From Myxococcaceae bacterium (GTDB lineage: Bacteria; Myxococcota; Myxococcia; Myxococcales; Myxococcaceae): a stretch of 54,716 nt of DNA. The stretch's first letter is position 1. Each line of letters begins with the position of its first letter. Made by a program: the position numbers and the translations under genes. Shown here piece by piece: positions 41,837-49,028 of the stretch. Location of the stretch: contig JADCJJ010000075.1 in the NCBI GenBank assembly GCA_020247085.1, positions 1-54,716 of the forward strand. The letters are read 5' to 3'. The notes under the pieces are model-generated. The model did not search any database. It was not told where the DNA came from and saw only the letters and a list, made by a program, of their open reading frames with translations.

Positions 41837-43153
41837 ATGACGACCCGCGTGCGCGCCCGCGAGCTCGGTCTGCCGCTCGGCCGCTTCAAGCCGGGCCGCG
41901 ACAACGCCATCACCGACGTCGAGGGCGTGCTGGTGGGCCACTCGACCATCATTCGCGGCGAGCCTGGCCCCCTGCGGCCCGGTCACGGCCCCGTGCGCAC
42001 CGGCGTCACCGCCATCCTGCCGAACGAGTCCAACATCTTCATGGACCGGCTCGCCGGCGGGGCCTTCGTGCTCAACGGCGCCGGCGAGGTGTCTGGGCTG
42101 ACGCAGGTGGTGGAGTGGGGCCTGCTCGAGACGCCGATTCTCCTCACCAACACCATGTCGGTCGGCGCCGTGTCTGACGCGGTGGCGCAGCACATGGTCG
42201 AGCAGTACCCGGGCATCGGCAGCGAGCACGACGTCATCATTCCCGTCGTGGGAGAGTGTGACGACAGCTACCTCAACGACATCGCCGGCCGGCACGTCAC
42301 CGAGGCGCACGTTCGCGAGGCCATCGCCAACGCCCGGAGCGGCCCCGTGCCCGAGGGCTGCGTCGGTGGCGGCACGGGGATGATCACCTGCGACTTCAAG
42401 GCCGGCATCGGCACGTCGTCGCGCAAGCTGCCGCAGGTGTTCGGCGGGTATACGCTGGGCGTGCTGGTGATGAGCAACTTCGGCAAGATGCACAACCTGC
42501 GCGTCGCCGGCCTGCCGGTGGGCGAGGTGCTCGCCGAGAAGTTCAAGCACCTGCCGCGACGGCAGTTCAGCTACGGGTCGATCATCGCGGTGGTGGCCAC
42601 CGACGCGCCGCTGCTGCCGCACCAGCTCACCCGCCTCTGCAAGCGCGTCGCCCTCGGCATCGGCCGGGTCGGCTCGTACGCGGCGCACGGCTCGGGCGAG
42701 ATCATCGTCGGCTTCTCGACCGCCAACGTGGTGCCGCGGCGGACGCGGAAGATGGTCTACAAGATGAAGCTGCTCCTCGATCAGCGCCTCGACCCGCTCT
42801 ACGAGGCGGTGATGGAGGCCACCGAAGAGGCCATTCTCAACTCGCTGTGCATGGCCACGCCGATGGCCGGCGTCGACGGGCACGAGGTGCCGGCGCTGCC
42901 GCTCGACGAGGTGCGGCGCTTCGTCGACGCCACCCGGCCCATCTTCGCCTCGGTGAACAAGTCGCCGAACGAGCCGGCCTCCCCGCCGGGCCGGGAGCCT
43001 CCCGCCGACGCCGACCTGCAGGTCGAGTTCGACCTGAAGCTGGCCCGCCCCACCGACGTGCGCAGCGCCGAGGGCATTCCGTACCCGACCCGTTCCGTCG
43101 TGCCCGCCCCCGGGCCCGAGGACGACGCCGAGGACGGTGACGATGACGGGTGA
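41837..43153 (+). CDS. DmpA/S58-family self-processing aminopeptidase-like protein
   Basis: The 438-residue protein is read from the ATG at 41837 (MTTRVRARELGLPLGRFKPG). It has the DmpA features: TDVEGVLVGHSTII, PVRTGVTAILPNESNIFMDR, GCVGGGTGMITCDFKAG, and the self-cleavage site in FSYGSIIAVVATDAPLLPHQ. Cleavage between Gly247 and Ser248 would free the Ser as N-terminal nucleophile and create two chains. DmpA-type enzymes remove D- or L-amino acids, or beta-amino acids, from peptides and amides; the substrate is not evident. The C-terminal 60 residues are acidic and Pro-rich (GREPPADADLQ; GPEDDAEDGDDDG), outside the fold. It is followed after 66 bp by the 38-residue basic protein. Confidence 0.9.
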   Translation: MTTRVRARELGLPLGRFKPGRDNAITDVEGVLVGHSTIIRGEPGPLRPGHGPVRTGVTAILPNESNIFMDRLAGGAFVLNGAGEVSGLTQVVEWGLLETPILLTNTMSVGAVSDAVAQHMVEQYPGIGSEHDVIIPVVGECDDSYLNDIAGRHVTEAHVREAIANARSGPVPEGCVGGGTGMITCDFKAGIGTSSRKLPQVFGGYTLGVLVMSNFGKMHNLRVAGLPVGEVLAEKFKHLPRRQFSYGSIIAVVATDAPLLPHQLTRLCKRVALGIGRVGSYAAHGSGEIIVGFSTANVVPRRTRKMVYKMKLLLDQRLDPLYEAVMEATEEAILNSLCMATPMAGVDGHEVPALPLDEVRRFVDATRPIFASVNKSPNEPASPPGREPPADADLQVEFDLKLARPTDVRSAEGIPYPTRSVVPAPGPEDDAEDGDDDG

Positions 43154-43219
43154 CGGGTCGACGACGCTCTGCTAGGCGCAGGCGCCTTCAGTCCTTCACG
43201 TCCCACTCGAGGAGCTCCC

Positions 43220-43336
43220 ATGGCCCGCAGCAAGAGCAAGCACCGCCGCGTTCGTTCGAAGATCCGCCTGCACTGGAAGAAGCGCCAGGAGCGCAAGAAG
43301 GCCGCCGCGGCCAAGGCGCCGCCGAAGAAGAAGTGA
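43220..43336 (+). CDS. 38-residue highly basic protein
   Basis: The very short gene is preceded by GAGGAG five bases before the ATG at 43220, a strong ribosome-binding site. Its product is MARSKSKHRRVRSKIRLHWK followed by KRQERKKAAAAKAPPKKK: no acidic residue except one Glu, with more than half Lys, Arg or His. It has the look of a small RNA- or ribosome-binding protein, and I recall similar short basic proteins from myxobacterial genomes, but I cannot name it. The stop is followed at once by the convergent lipoprotein gene. No signal peptide and no membrane segment are present. Confidence 0.7.
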   Translation: MARSKSKHRRVRSKIRLHWKKRQERKKAAAAKAPPKKK

Positions 43337-43358
43337 CGTGGGGCCGGGCGCGTCGCCC

Positions 43359-43793
43359 TCAGAGCCGGTCGGCTGTGAAGGGCTCTGACAGGTCGCACGC
43401 GCCCTTGCGCGAGTTGAGGCTTCCGACGAGGCGGACGCGCGCAGGCTGGGGTGCGCCTCCGTCTGGGAGCGCCAGCGGGCCATCTACGACGGCGCGCCCG
43501 CGCAGGGTGTAGCCGAGGTCGTCGAGCCCGCCGTTGAGCGAAAAGTCGTAGGTGTCGAAGAGGGTGCCTCGGAGCTCGAGCCCGTCGACGAGCGTCGAGA
43601 GCCGGTTGCCCTGTTGGCTGAGGGTGAGGTTCACCGGCACCGGGCCCCGAGCTGGGCACCCGTCGGCGGGCACGCCGCGCTGCCACGAGATGAGGTACGG
43701 GCCGGTCAGCGCCGGGCAGGCGGTGCAGGGGCGTTGGTCGCCGCACGCTCCAAGGAGGACGCAGGCCAGGAGCCCGGGCACCGCTGCACGCAT
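43359..43793 (-). CDS. Lipoprotein, Cys-rich near its N-terminus
   Basis: The 144-residue protein starts at the ATG at 43793 with the lipobox LLACVLLGAC; Cys17 would carry the lipid. The mature part holds CGDQRPCTACPAL, two closely spaced cysteines after the lipid Cys, then PYLISWQRGVPADGCPARGP. It continues with beta-strands (LTLSQQGNRLSTLVDGLEL, LRGRAVVDGPLAL, ARVRLVGSLN) and a last CDLSEPFTADRL. It is probably at the inner face of the outer membrane. No family is recognised. It is divergent from the HAD gene; only 15 bases separate the two starts, so promoters overlap coding sequence. Confidence 0.7.
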   Translation of the reverse strand: MRAAVPGLLACVLLGACGDQRPCTACPALTGPYLISWQRGVPADGCPARGPVPVNLTLSQQGNRLSTLVDGLELRGTLFDTYDFSLNGGLDDLGYTLRGRAVVDGPLALPDGGAPQPARVRLVGSLNSRKGACDLSEPFTADRL

Positions 43794-43808
43794 GAGAGGC
43801 TCCCTAGC

Positions 43809-44516
43809 ATGGCAGACATCGACCGTCTCCCGCCTGCGGTGCAGCGCGCCCTGAGGCCCTTCCTCGCCGACGACAGCCCGCGGGTGGCCGTCTTCGATGC
43901 CGACGGCACGCTGTGGCGTGGAGACGTGGGCGAAGACCTGCTGCGGTACCTCGGGGTCGCCCGCGCGCTGCCGGCGGTCGCCGAGGGCGCTTTCGCCCGC
44001 TACGAGGCGCTGCACGCCGAGCGGCCCGTCGACGCCTACGCCTGGGCCGTCGAGGCCATGGCCGGCCTCGCCGAGGTGCAGCTGTGCTCGCTCTGCGACG
44101 ACTTCTTCACCCGCCGCTTCGCCGGCCGCGTGTTCCCGTGGGTGCGGCCGCTCTTCGGCGTGCTCGAGACCGCTGGCGTGGCGGTGTGGATCTGCTCCGC
44201 GAGCCCGCGATGGATCGTCGAGGCCGGCGGACGTGCGCTCGGGCTGCCGGTGGAGCGCGTCATCGGGGTCGATGCCGAGGTCGAGGGCGGCGCGCTGACG
44301 GCGCGGGTGAAGCGGCCGGTGACGGCCGGGCCGGGCAAGGTGGCCTGGCTCGAGCAGCGGGCGCGCGCCTGGGGCTTCGCCGCGGGCAACGGCGCGCTCG
44401 ACGTGGACATGCTGGAGCGCGCCCGGCACCGGCTCGTCGTCACCCCCTTCGACGGGGTCGACAACGCCCTGGTGACGCGCGCCCGCCGCGACGGGTGGCC
44501 GGTGCTCCAGACGTGA
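43809..44516 (+). CDS. HAD-superfamily phosphatase, phosphoserine-phosphatase-like
   Basis: The 235-residue protein is read from the ATG at 43809 (MADIDRLPPAVQRAL). It has HAD motif I VAVFDADGTLWRGDVGED (DxDGT), a helical cap with VDAYAWAVEAMAGLAEVQLC, and motif II in VAVWICSASPRWIVEAGG (S/T position). A Lys in the motif III region (GKVAWLEQ) and GNGALDVDMLERA for the last acidic pair follow. This matches the HAD IB type (SerB-like). Family members dephosphorylate small molecules such as phosphoserine; the exact substrate is not determined. It is followed by an outer-membrane protein gene 84 bp downstream. Confidence 0.87.
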   Translation: MADIDRLPPAVQRALRPFLADDSPRVAVFDADGTLWRGDVGEDLLRYLGVARALPAVAEGAFARYEALHAERPVDAYAWAVEAMAGLAEVQLCSLCDDFFTRRFAGRVFPWVRPLFGVLETAGVAVWICSASPRWIVEAGGRALGLPVERVIGVDAEVEGGALTARVKRPVTAGPGKVAWLEQRARAWGFAAGNGALDVDMLERARHRLVVTPFDGVDNALVTRARRDGWPVLQT

Positions 44517-44600
44517 GCGGGCCGGGCTGGTTGATTCTCAAGACGTGAGAGGCCCTCGCCGTTGACCGCCGGCCGACATTGGCGGCAGAAGGCGCGCACG

Positions 44601-46169
44601 ATGCGTGCATCTCTCCTGGGCCCGGTGTTGGCCTTCCTCGTCGCGGCTCCGGCCGTCGCCCAGCAGCAGCGGGTGGTGGTGCTCGAGATCGACGGAGACC
44701 AGAACAACAAGCTGCGCGACCAGATCGAAGCGGCGCTCGTGAAGGCGAAAGTCGTCGAGGTGATTCCGCTCGACGACTTCCGCGAGGCGGCGTCGAAGAA
44801 GAAGCTCAACGGCGCGGCAGCGATGACGGTCATCGGCATCAAGCGCGTGGGCAAGCAGCTGAAGCTCGACGCGGCGGTGACCGGCGAGGTGGGCGAGAAG
44901 TTCAAGGTCGTCATCTTCGACCGGGTGGGGGTCGAGCTGTGGACGAAGGAGCTCGGGGTGAAGAAGGGGCTCCTGTCGGACGACTTCTCGCAGAAGCTCG
45001 CGCGGGCGGTGGCGGCCGCGGCGGAGCAGGGGGCGGCGCGGAACCCGAACGAGGGGGCGAGCACCGAGCCGGGGCCGTCGGCGTCGGCGGGCGGAGACGG
45101 CGACTCCGGAGGTGAGATCGACCTGACGGGCGCCGCGCCCAGCGAGCCCCCACCGGCCAGCACCCGGCGGCCCGGCGGAGGGCGCACCGTCATCGCCCCG
45201 AGCCAGCGCTCCTCCGGCGAGCCGGTCGCCGGCGAAGAGGGCCAGCGCGACACGGACCTCGACCTCGAGCGGTACAAGCAGGAGAAGCGGAAACCTGCCC
45301 CCCGGACCTTCACGGTGAGCGTCTCGGGGGCCACCACCTGGCGCACCCAGTGCCTGCGGCCCGGCAGCACCGAGCTCACCTCGTGCGCCGACTTCGACCG
45401 CCTGCCGATGGCTCAACGGCCCTTCGGCACCACCGTCACCTTCACGCCGCAGGTGCCGTACCTGGGCGTCGCCGGCACCATCGACCTGTTCCCGCTCTCG
45501 GGGCTCGACAGCCCGTTCATCAACGGCCTCGGGCTGACCGGTGCGTTCGTCTACGGCTCGTCGGTGACGACCATCGCCGAGGAGAACCAGGCGGGCATGA
45601 TCGAGGAGAAGAAGGTCAACAGCGCCGACCTCGGCTGGTCGGCCCAGGCGGTGTACCGGGTGCACTTCGCGATGGGCGCGGGGCTGCCGCAGGGCATCGG
45701 CTACGCCGGCCTTCGGGGGGGGCTGACGTCGCGCAACTTCAACATCGACCCCAACGCCGGGGTCCCACTGCCGTCGAGCCAGCGGCTGTTCCCGACGGGG
45801 CTGGGGTTCGCGGTGGTTGGCGGCGATGTCGCGCTGCACATCGTGCGCTTCTTCCGGCTCGAGGCCGGGTTCTCGTGGTTCTTCAACCCGCGGCCGGCAG
45901 ATGAGCAGATCCTCGGCTTCGGCAACCTGATGGACCCGACGGGCGGCGCGACGTCGACCGGCTTCGGCGTCGACGTCGGCGCGACCGGCGACCTGGTGGC
46001 ACTGGGCAAGGGCATGCTCGGGTGGGCGCTCAAGGCGCGGTACCTGTCGTTCGCCGACCGCTACTGGGGCCAGGGGCAGAAATGGACGGTCTGCAACGCC
46101 CAGCAGTGCGGCGGCCTCGGCGAAGAGACGTACCTCACCATCACCTGGGGCCTGACGCTGGGCTTCTGA
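44601..46169 (+). CDS. Exported outer-membrane protein with N-terminal periplasmic domain
   Basis: The 522-residue protein starts at the ATG at 44601, which has AGAAGG eight bases upstream and yields the signal peptide MRASLLGPVLAFLVAAPAVA. Residues 22-140 form a soluble domain (VVVLEIDGDQNNKLRDQIEA, GAAAMTVIGIKRVGKQLKLD, VVIFDRVGVELWTKELG) that looks like the TolB-N-terminal-type or lipoprotein-like sensor part of myxobacterial proteins. A long acidic Pro/Gly linker follows to about residue 235. The rest is a beta-barrel (TFTVSVSGATTWRTQC, GYAGLRGGLTSRNFN, GLGFAVVGGDVALHIVRFFR, GWALKARYLSFADRYW, TYLTITWGLTLGF), with a terminal Phe as in outer-membrane proteins. No family name is certain. It is convergent with the EamA gene, 2 bp away. 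Confidence 0.8.
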   Translation: MRASLLGPVLAFLVAAPAVAQQQRVVVLEIDGDQNNKLRDQIEAALVKAKVVEVIPLDDFREAASKKKLNGAAAMTVIGIKRVGKQLKLDAAVTGEVGEKFKVVIFDRVGVELWTKELGVKKGLLSDDFSQKLARAVAAAAEQGAARNPNEGASTEPGPSASAGGDGDSGGEIDLTGAAPSEPPPASTRRPGGGRTVIAPSQRSSGEPVAGEEGQRDTDLDLERYKQEKRKPAPRTFTVSVSGATTWRTQCLRPGSTELTSCADFDRLPMAQRPFGTTVTFTPQVPYLGVAGTIDLFPLSGLDSPFINGLGLTGAFVYGSSVTTIAEENQAGMIEEKKVNSADLGWSAQAVYRVHFAMGAGLPQGIGYAGLRGGLTSRNFNIDPNAGVPLPSSQRLFPTGLGFAVVGGDVALHIVRFFRLEAGFSWFFNPRPADEQILGFGNLMDPTGGATSTGFGVDVGATGDLVALGKGMLGWALKARYLSFADRYWGQGQKWTVCNAQQCGGLGEETYLTITWGLTLGF

Positions 46170-46171
46170 CG

Positions 46172-47092
46172 TCACCGCTGCGCGAGGCGCACGCCGAGCA
46201 GCACCAGCGCGCCGCCGACGACGAGCTCGCCGCCGATGGGCTCGTCGAGCAGCGCCCAGGCCGCCAGCGCCGTGGCCACGGGCTGCAGGTTGGCGAACAC
46301 CGCCACGCGCGAGGCCTCGGTGCGTGAGAGCGCGTAGTTCCACAGGGCGTACGAGCCCATGCTGGTGAGCAGCACGAGGTAGGCGAGGCAGGCCCAGGCG
46401 ATGGGCGGCGCCGCGAGGAACGCGTCGAGCTTCACCACGAAGGGCGCCACCGGTACGCACCACACGGCGCCGGCCATGAGGCTCCAGCCGGCGGTGCGCA
46501 GGCCGCCGTGGGTCACGGCCATCGCGCGCGACTCCGCCGTCCAGATGACCCACGCGCCGACGGCGCCGAGAATGAAGAGGTCGCCGACGAGCGGCCCCAG
46601 CGCCTCGCCGAGGCCGCGCCCCAGCAGCAGGGCCACCACGCCCGCGAAGGCGACGGCGATGCCGGCGAGTCGCGCCGGGGTGGGGCGCTCCCGGCCGCGC
46701 AAGACGCTCAGCAGGTACACGCCCGCCGGCGTCAGCGCGTAGAGCAGCGCCGCGTGCGAGGCCTTCGAGCGCGACAGCCCGTAGACGAAGAAGCCCTGGT
46801 TGATGGGGCCCGCCAGAAAGCCGAAGCCCAGCCACCACCGCCACGTCTGCCGGGGCGGCAGCAGCGGCCCCTTCAGCGCCGCCAGCACCGCGACGTAGCC
46901 GGCCGCCGACAGCAGGATGCGCAGCGTGACGAGCGAGAGGGCGTCGACGTCTTGCGTCGCGCGCCGGGCGGCCAGGTGCGTGCCGGCCGAGATGAGCGTC
47001 TGCCCCAGCAGCGCCGCCAGCACCGGGCCGGGCAGCGCGGTCGCGGAGCCGTTCGCCGGGCCCGGCGCGCCCGTGCGCACCTCACCCGTCAC
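46172..47092 (-). CDS. EamA-family (DMT) transporter
   Basis: The 306-residue protein begins at GTG 47092, which overlaps the queG stop by four bases (GTGA), so the two are translationally coupled. It shows ten hydrophobic segments in two five-helix repeats. The first repeat includes GPVLAALLGQTLISAGTHLA, WWLGFGFLAGPINQGFFVYG and ASHAALLYALTPAGVYLLSV. The second includes WSLMAGAVWCVPVAPFVVKL, WACLAYLVLLTSMGSYALWN and ASRVAVFANLQPVATALAAW. EamA proteins export or import metabolites, often amino acids or nucleosides. The link to queuosine is only positional. It ends two bases from the convergent outer-membrane-protein gene. Confidence 0.88.
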   Translation of the reverse strand: MTGEVRTGAPGPANGSATALPGPVLAALLGQTLISAGTHLAARRATQDVDALSLVTLRILLSAAGYVAVLAALKGPLLPPRQTWRWWLGFGFLAGPINQGFFVYGLSRSKASHAALLYALTPAGVYLLSVLRGRERPTPARLAGIAVAFAGVVALLLGRGLGEALGPLVGDLFILGAVGAWVIWTAESRAMAVTHGGLRTAGWSLMAGAVWCVPVAPFVVKLDAFLAAPPIAWACLAYLVLLTSMGSYALWNYALSRTEASRVAVFANLQPVATALAAWALLDEPIGGELVVGGALVLLGVRLAQR

Positions 47093-48081
47093 AGCTGCTC
47101 CAGGGCCCAGGCCGCCGCCTCGCGCACCTGCGCCGCGTCGTCGCTCACGAGCCGCTCGAGCACCGCGCGCCCCTCGGCCGCCCGCATCGCGCCGAGCGCA
47201 TAGGCCGCGTTGCGCCGCAGCCCATCGTAGCCGGCGCGCATCAGGGCCATGCCCCGCGCCCAGGCCTCGAACTGCGCCCGCGTCATCGCCGCGAGCTCGA
47301 CGACCGAGGCCCTCGCCACGGCGCGCGGCTCGAAGCGGGCCGAGGCGCGCAGCGGCGTGGCGTTCAGCGGGCAGACGTCCTGGCAGACGTCGCAGCCGAA
47401 GACGAGGTTCGGCATGGCGGGGCGCAGCGCGTCGGGCACGGCGCCCTCGTGCTCGATGGTCTGGTACGAGAGACAGAGGCCCGCGTCGACGACCCGGTCG
47501 GCCACCAACGCGCCCGTCGGACACGAGGTGAGGCACAGCGTGCAGCGCCCGCAGACGTCCGCCGGCGCGGCGTCGTCGTAGCGGTCGACCTCGGCGTCGA
47601 GCACCATCGCCGCCAGCACCACCCAGGAGCCGAAGTCGGGGGTGATGAGGCAACCGTTCTTGCCGACGGTCCCCAGGCCTGCGCGCACGGCCCACACCTT
47701 CTCCATCACCGGGTTGGCGTCGACGGAGCCGTAGTCGGCGACGCCGGGGAAGGACTCGCGCAGGCGCCGGCGCAGCGCGCGCAGCCGGTCACGCAGCGTG
47801 GCGTGGTAATCGCGCCCCCGCGCGTAGCGGGCGATGGGCGAGGGCTCGTCGCCGTGCCAGTAGTTGCAGGCCAGCGCGACGACCGTGCGGGCGTTGGGCA
47901 GGAGCCGCTCCACGTCGAGCCGGTCGGCGAGGCGCTCCGCCATCCAGTCGAGGTCGGCATGGTAGCCCTGCGCGAGCCAGTCACCGAGCACCTCGCGTGG
48001 GATCGGCTCGGCGCGGGCGAAGCCCACCAGGTCGAACCCGACGTCGCGGGCCAGCGCGCGGAGCGGAGCAGCCGGGAGCAC
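47089..48081 (-). CDS. queG: Epoxyqueuosine reductase QueG
   Basis: The 330-residue protein makes the last step of queuosine in tRNA, reducing epoxyqueuosine with a cobalamin and two 4Fe-4S clusters. The frame is open far upstream into the repeat array, but GTG 48081 gives the family-like start LPAAPLRALARDVGFDLVGF. Motifs are complete: VRAGLGTVGKNGCLITPDFG, the first cluster CGRCTLCLTSCPTGALV, the second CDVCQDVCPLNATPL, and a C-terminal HEAT-like helix pair (YDGLRRNAAYALGAMRAAEG). No Shine-Dalgarno site is visible. Its start borders the 72-bp repeat array, so the promoter must lie in or beyond it. It overlaps the EamA gene. Confidence 0.93.
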   Translation of the reverse strand: MLPAAPLRALARDVGFDLVGFARAEPIPREVLGDWLAQGYHADLDWMAERLADRLDVERLLPNARTVVALACNYWHGDEPSPIARYARGRDYHATLRDRLRALRRRLRESFPGVADYGSVDANPVMEKVWAVRAGLGTVGKNGCLITPDFGSWVVLAAMVLDAEVDRYDDAAPADVCGRCTLCLTSCPTGALVADRVVDAGLCLSYQTIEHEGAVPDALRPAMPNLVFGCDVCQDVCPLNATPLRASARFEPRAVARASVVELAAMTRAQFEAWARGMALMRAGYDGLRRNAAYALGAMRAAEGRAVLERLVSDDAAQVREAAAWALEQL

Positions 48082-48165
48082 GGACCGCTGGGTAGCCGCT
48101 CGCCGGGAGAAAGTCGTGGGTGAGGTGACGCGGCAGGTGTGCTCTCTGGCTGCCGCCGCCCGCGT

Positions 48166-48975
48166 GAGGCGCGGGGCCGGCGCGAGGCCGGGAGTCGGCA
48201 CGACGCGCGACGCTGGCGCCCGGCGCCGAGACGGCGTCAGGCCTCGTGACGGCCGGAGGCGCGGGGCCGGCGCGAGGCGCGGAGCCGGCACGATGCGCGA
48301 CGACGGCGCCCGGCGCCGAGACGGCGTCAGGCCTCGTGACGGCCGGAGGCGCGGAGCCGGCACGACGCGCGACGATGGCGCCCGGCGCCGAGATGGCGTC
48401 AGGCCTCGGGACGGCCGGAGGCGCGAACGATGGCGCCAGGCGCAGGGAGCCGCACGACGCGCGACGACGGCGCACGGCGCACGGCGCCGAGATGGCGTCA
48501 GGCCTCGGGACGGCCGGAGGCGCGAACGATGGCGCCAGGCGCAGGGAGCCGCACGACGCGCGACGACGGCGCACGGCGCACGGCGCACGGCGCCGAGACG
48601 GCGTCAGGCCTCGGGACGGCCGAAGGCGCGAACGACGGCGCCAGGCGCAGGGAGCGGCACGACGCGCGACGCTGGCGCACGGTGCCGAGATGGCGTCAGA
48701 CCTCGTGACGGCCGGAGGCGCGGGGTCGGCGCGAGGCGCGAGGCGCGGAGCCGGCACGACGCGCGACGCTGGCGCACGGTGCCGAGACGGTGTCAGGCCT
48801 CGGGACGGCCGGAGGCGCGGGGCCGGCACGACGCGCGACGCTGGCGCACGGCGCCGAGACGATGTCAGGCCTCGGGACGGCCGGAGGCGCGGAGCCGGCA
48901 CGACGCGCGACGCTGGCGCACGGCGTCGAGACGGTGTCAGGCCTCGGGACGGCCGGAGGCGCGAACGACGGCTCG
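48166..48975. repeat. Tandem repeat array with a 72-bp base unit
   Basis: GTCAG(G/A)CCTCG recurs at about 48236, 48326, 48398, 48497, 48603, 48695, 48792, 48864 and 48936, always followed by GGACGGCCG or TGACGGCCG. The last three intervals are exactly 72 bp; others are 72, 90, 92, 97, 99 and 106 bp through inserted sub-units (for example doubled GCACGGC blocks). The unit also holds CACGACGCGCGACGCTGG-like and GGAGGCGCG blocks. Within the unit, GCCTC and GAGGC can pair as a short stem. Open frames cross it on both strands, but none shows a protein domain. No gene is supported between 48082 and 49028. Confidence 0.85.
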
Positions 48976-49028
48976 AGGCCCGGAGCCCGCCTGAGGCGCG
49001 AGGACGGCTCACCGCGCGGGCCCGGTCG

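Noticed and set aside
41637-41840. A 67-codon ORF in the OPT/DmpA gap
   Set aside because: Arg/Ala-biased composition and no conserved motif; it overlaps the start of the DmpA-type gene.
48082-48588. An N-terminal extension of QueG through the repeat array
   Set aside because: The extra residues are translated repeats (Arg/Ala/Pro-rich) outside the family; GTG 48081 gives the family-like start.
48166-48975. CRISPR array
   Set aside because: Repeats are 72 bp or longer with no short constant repeat alternating with unique spacers, and no cas gene is present.
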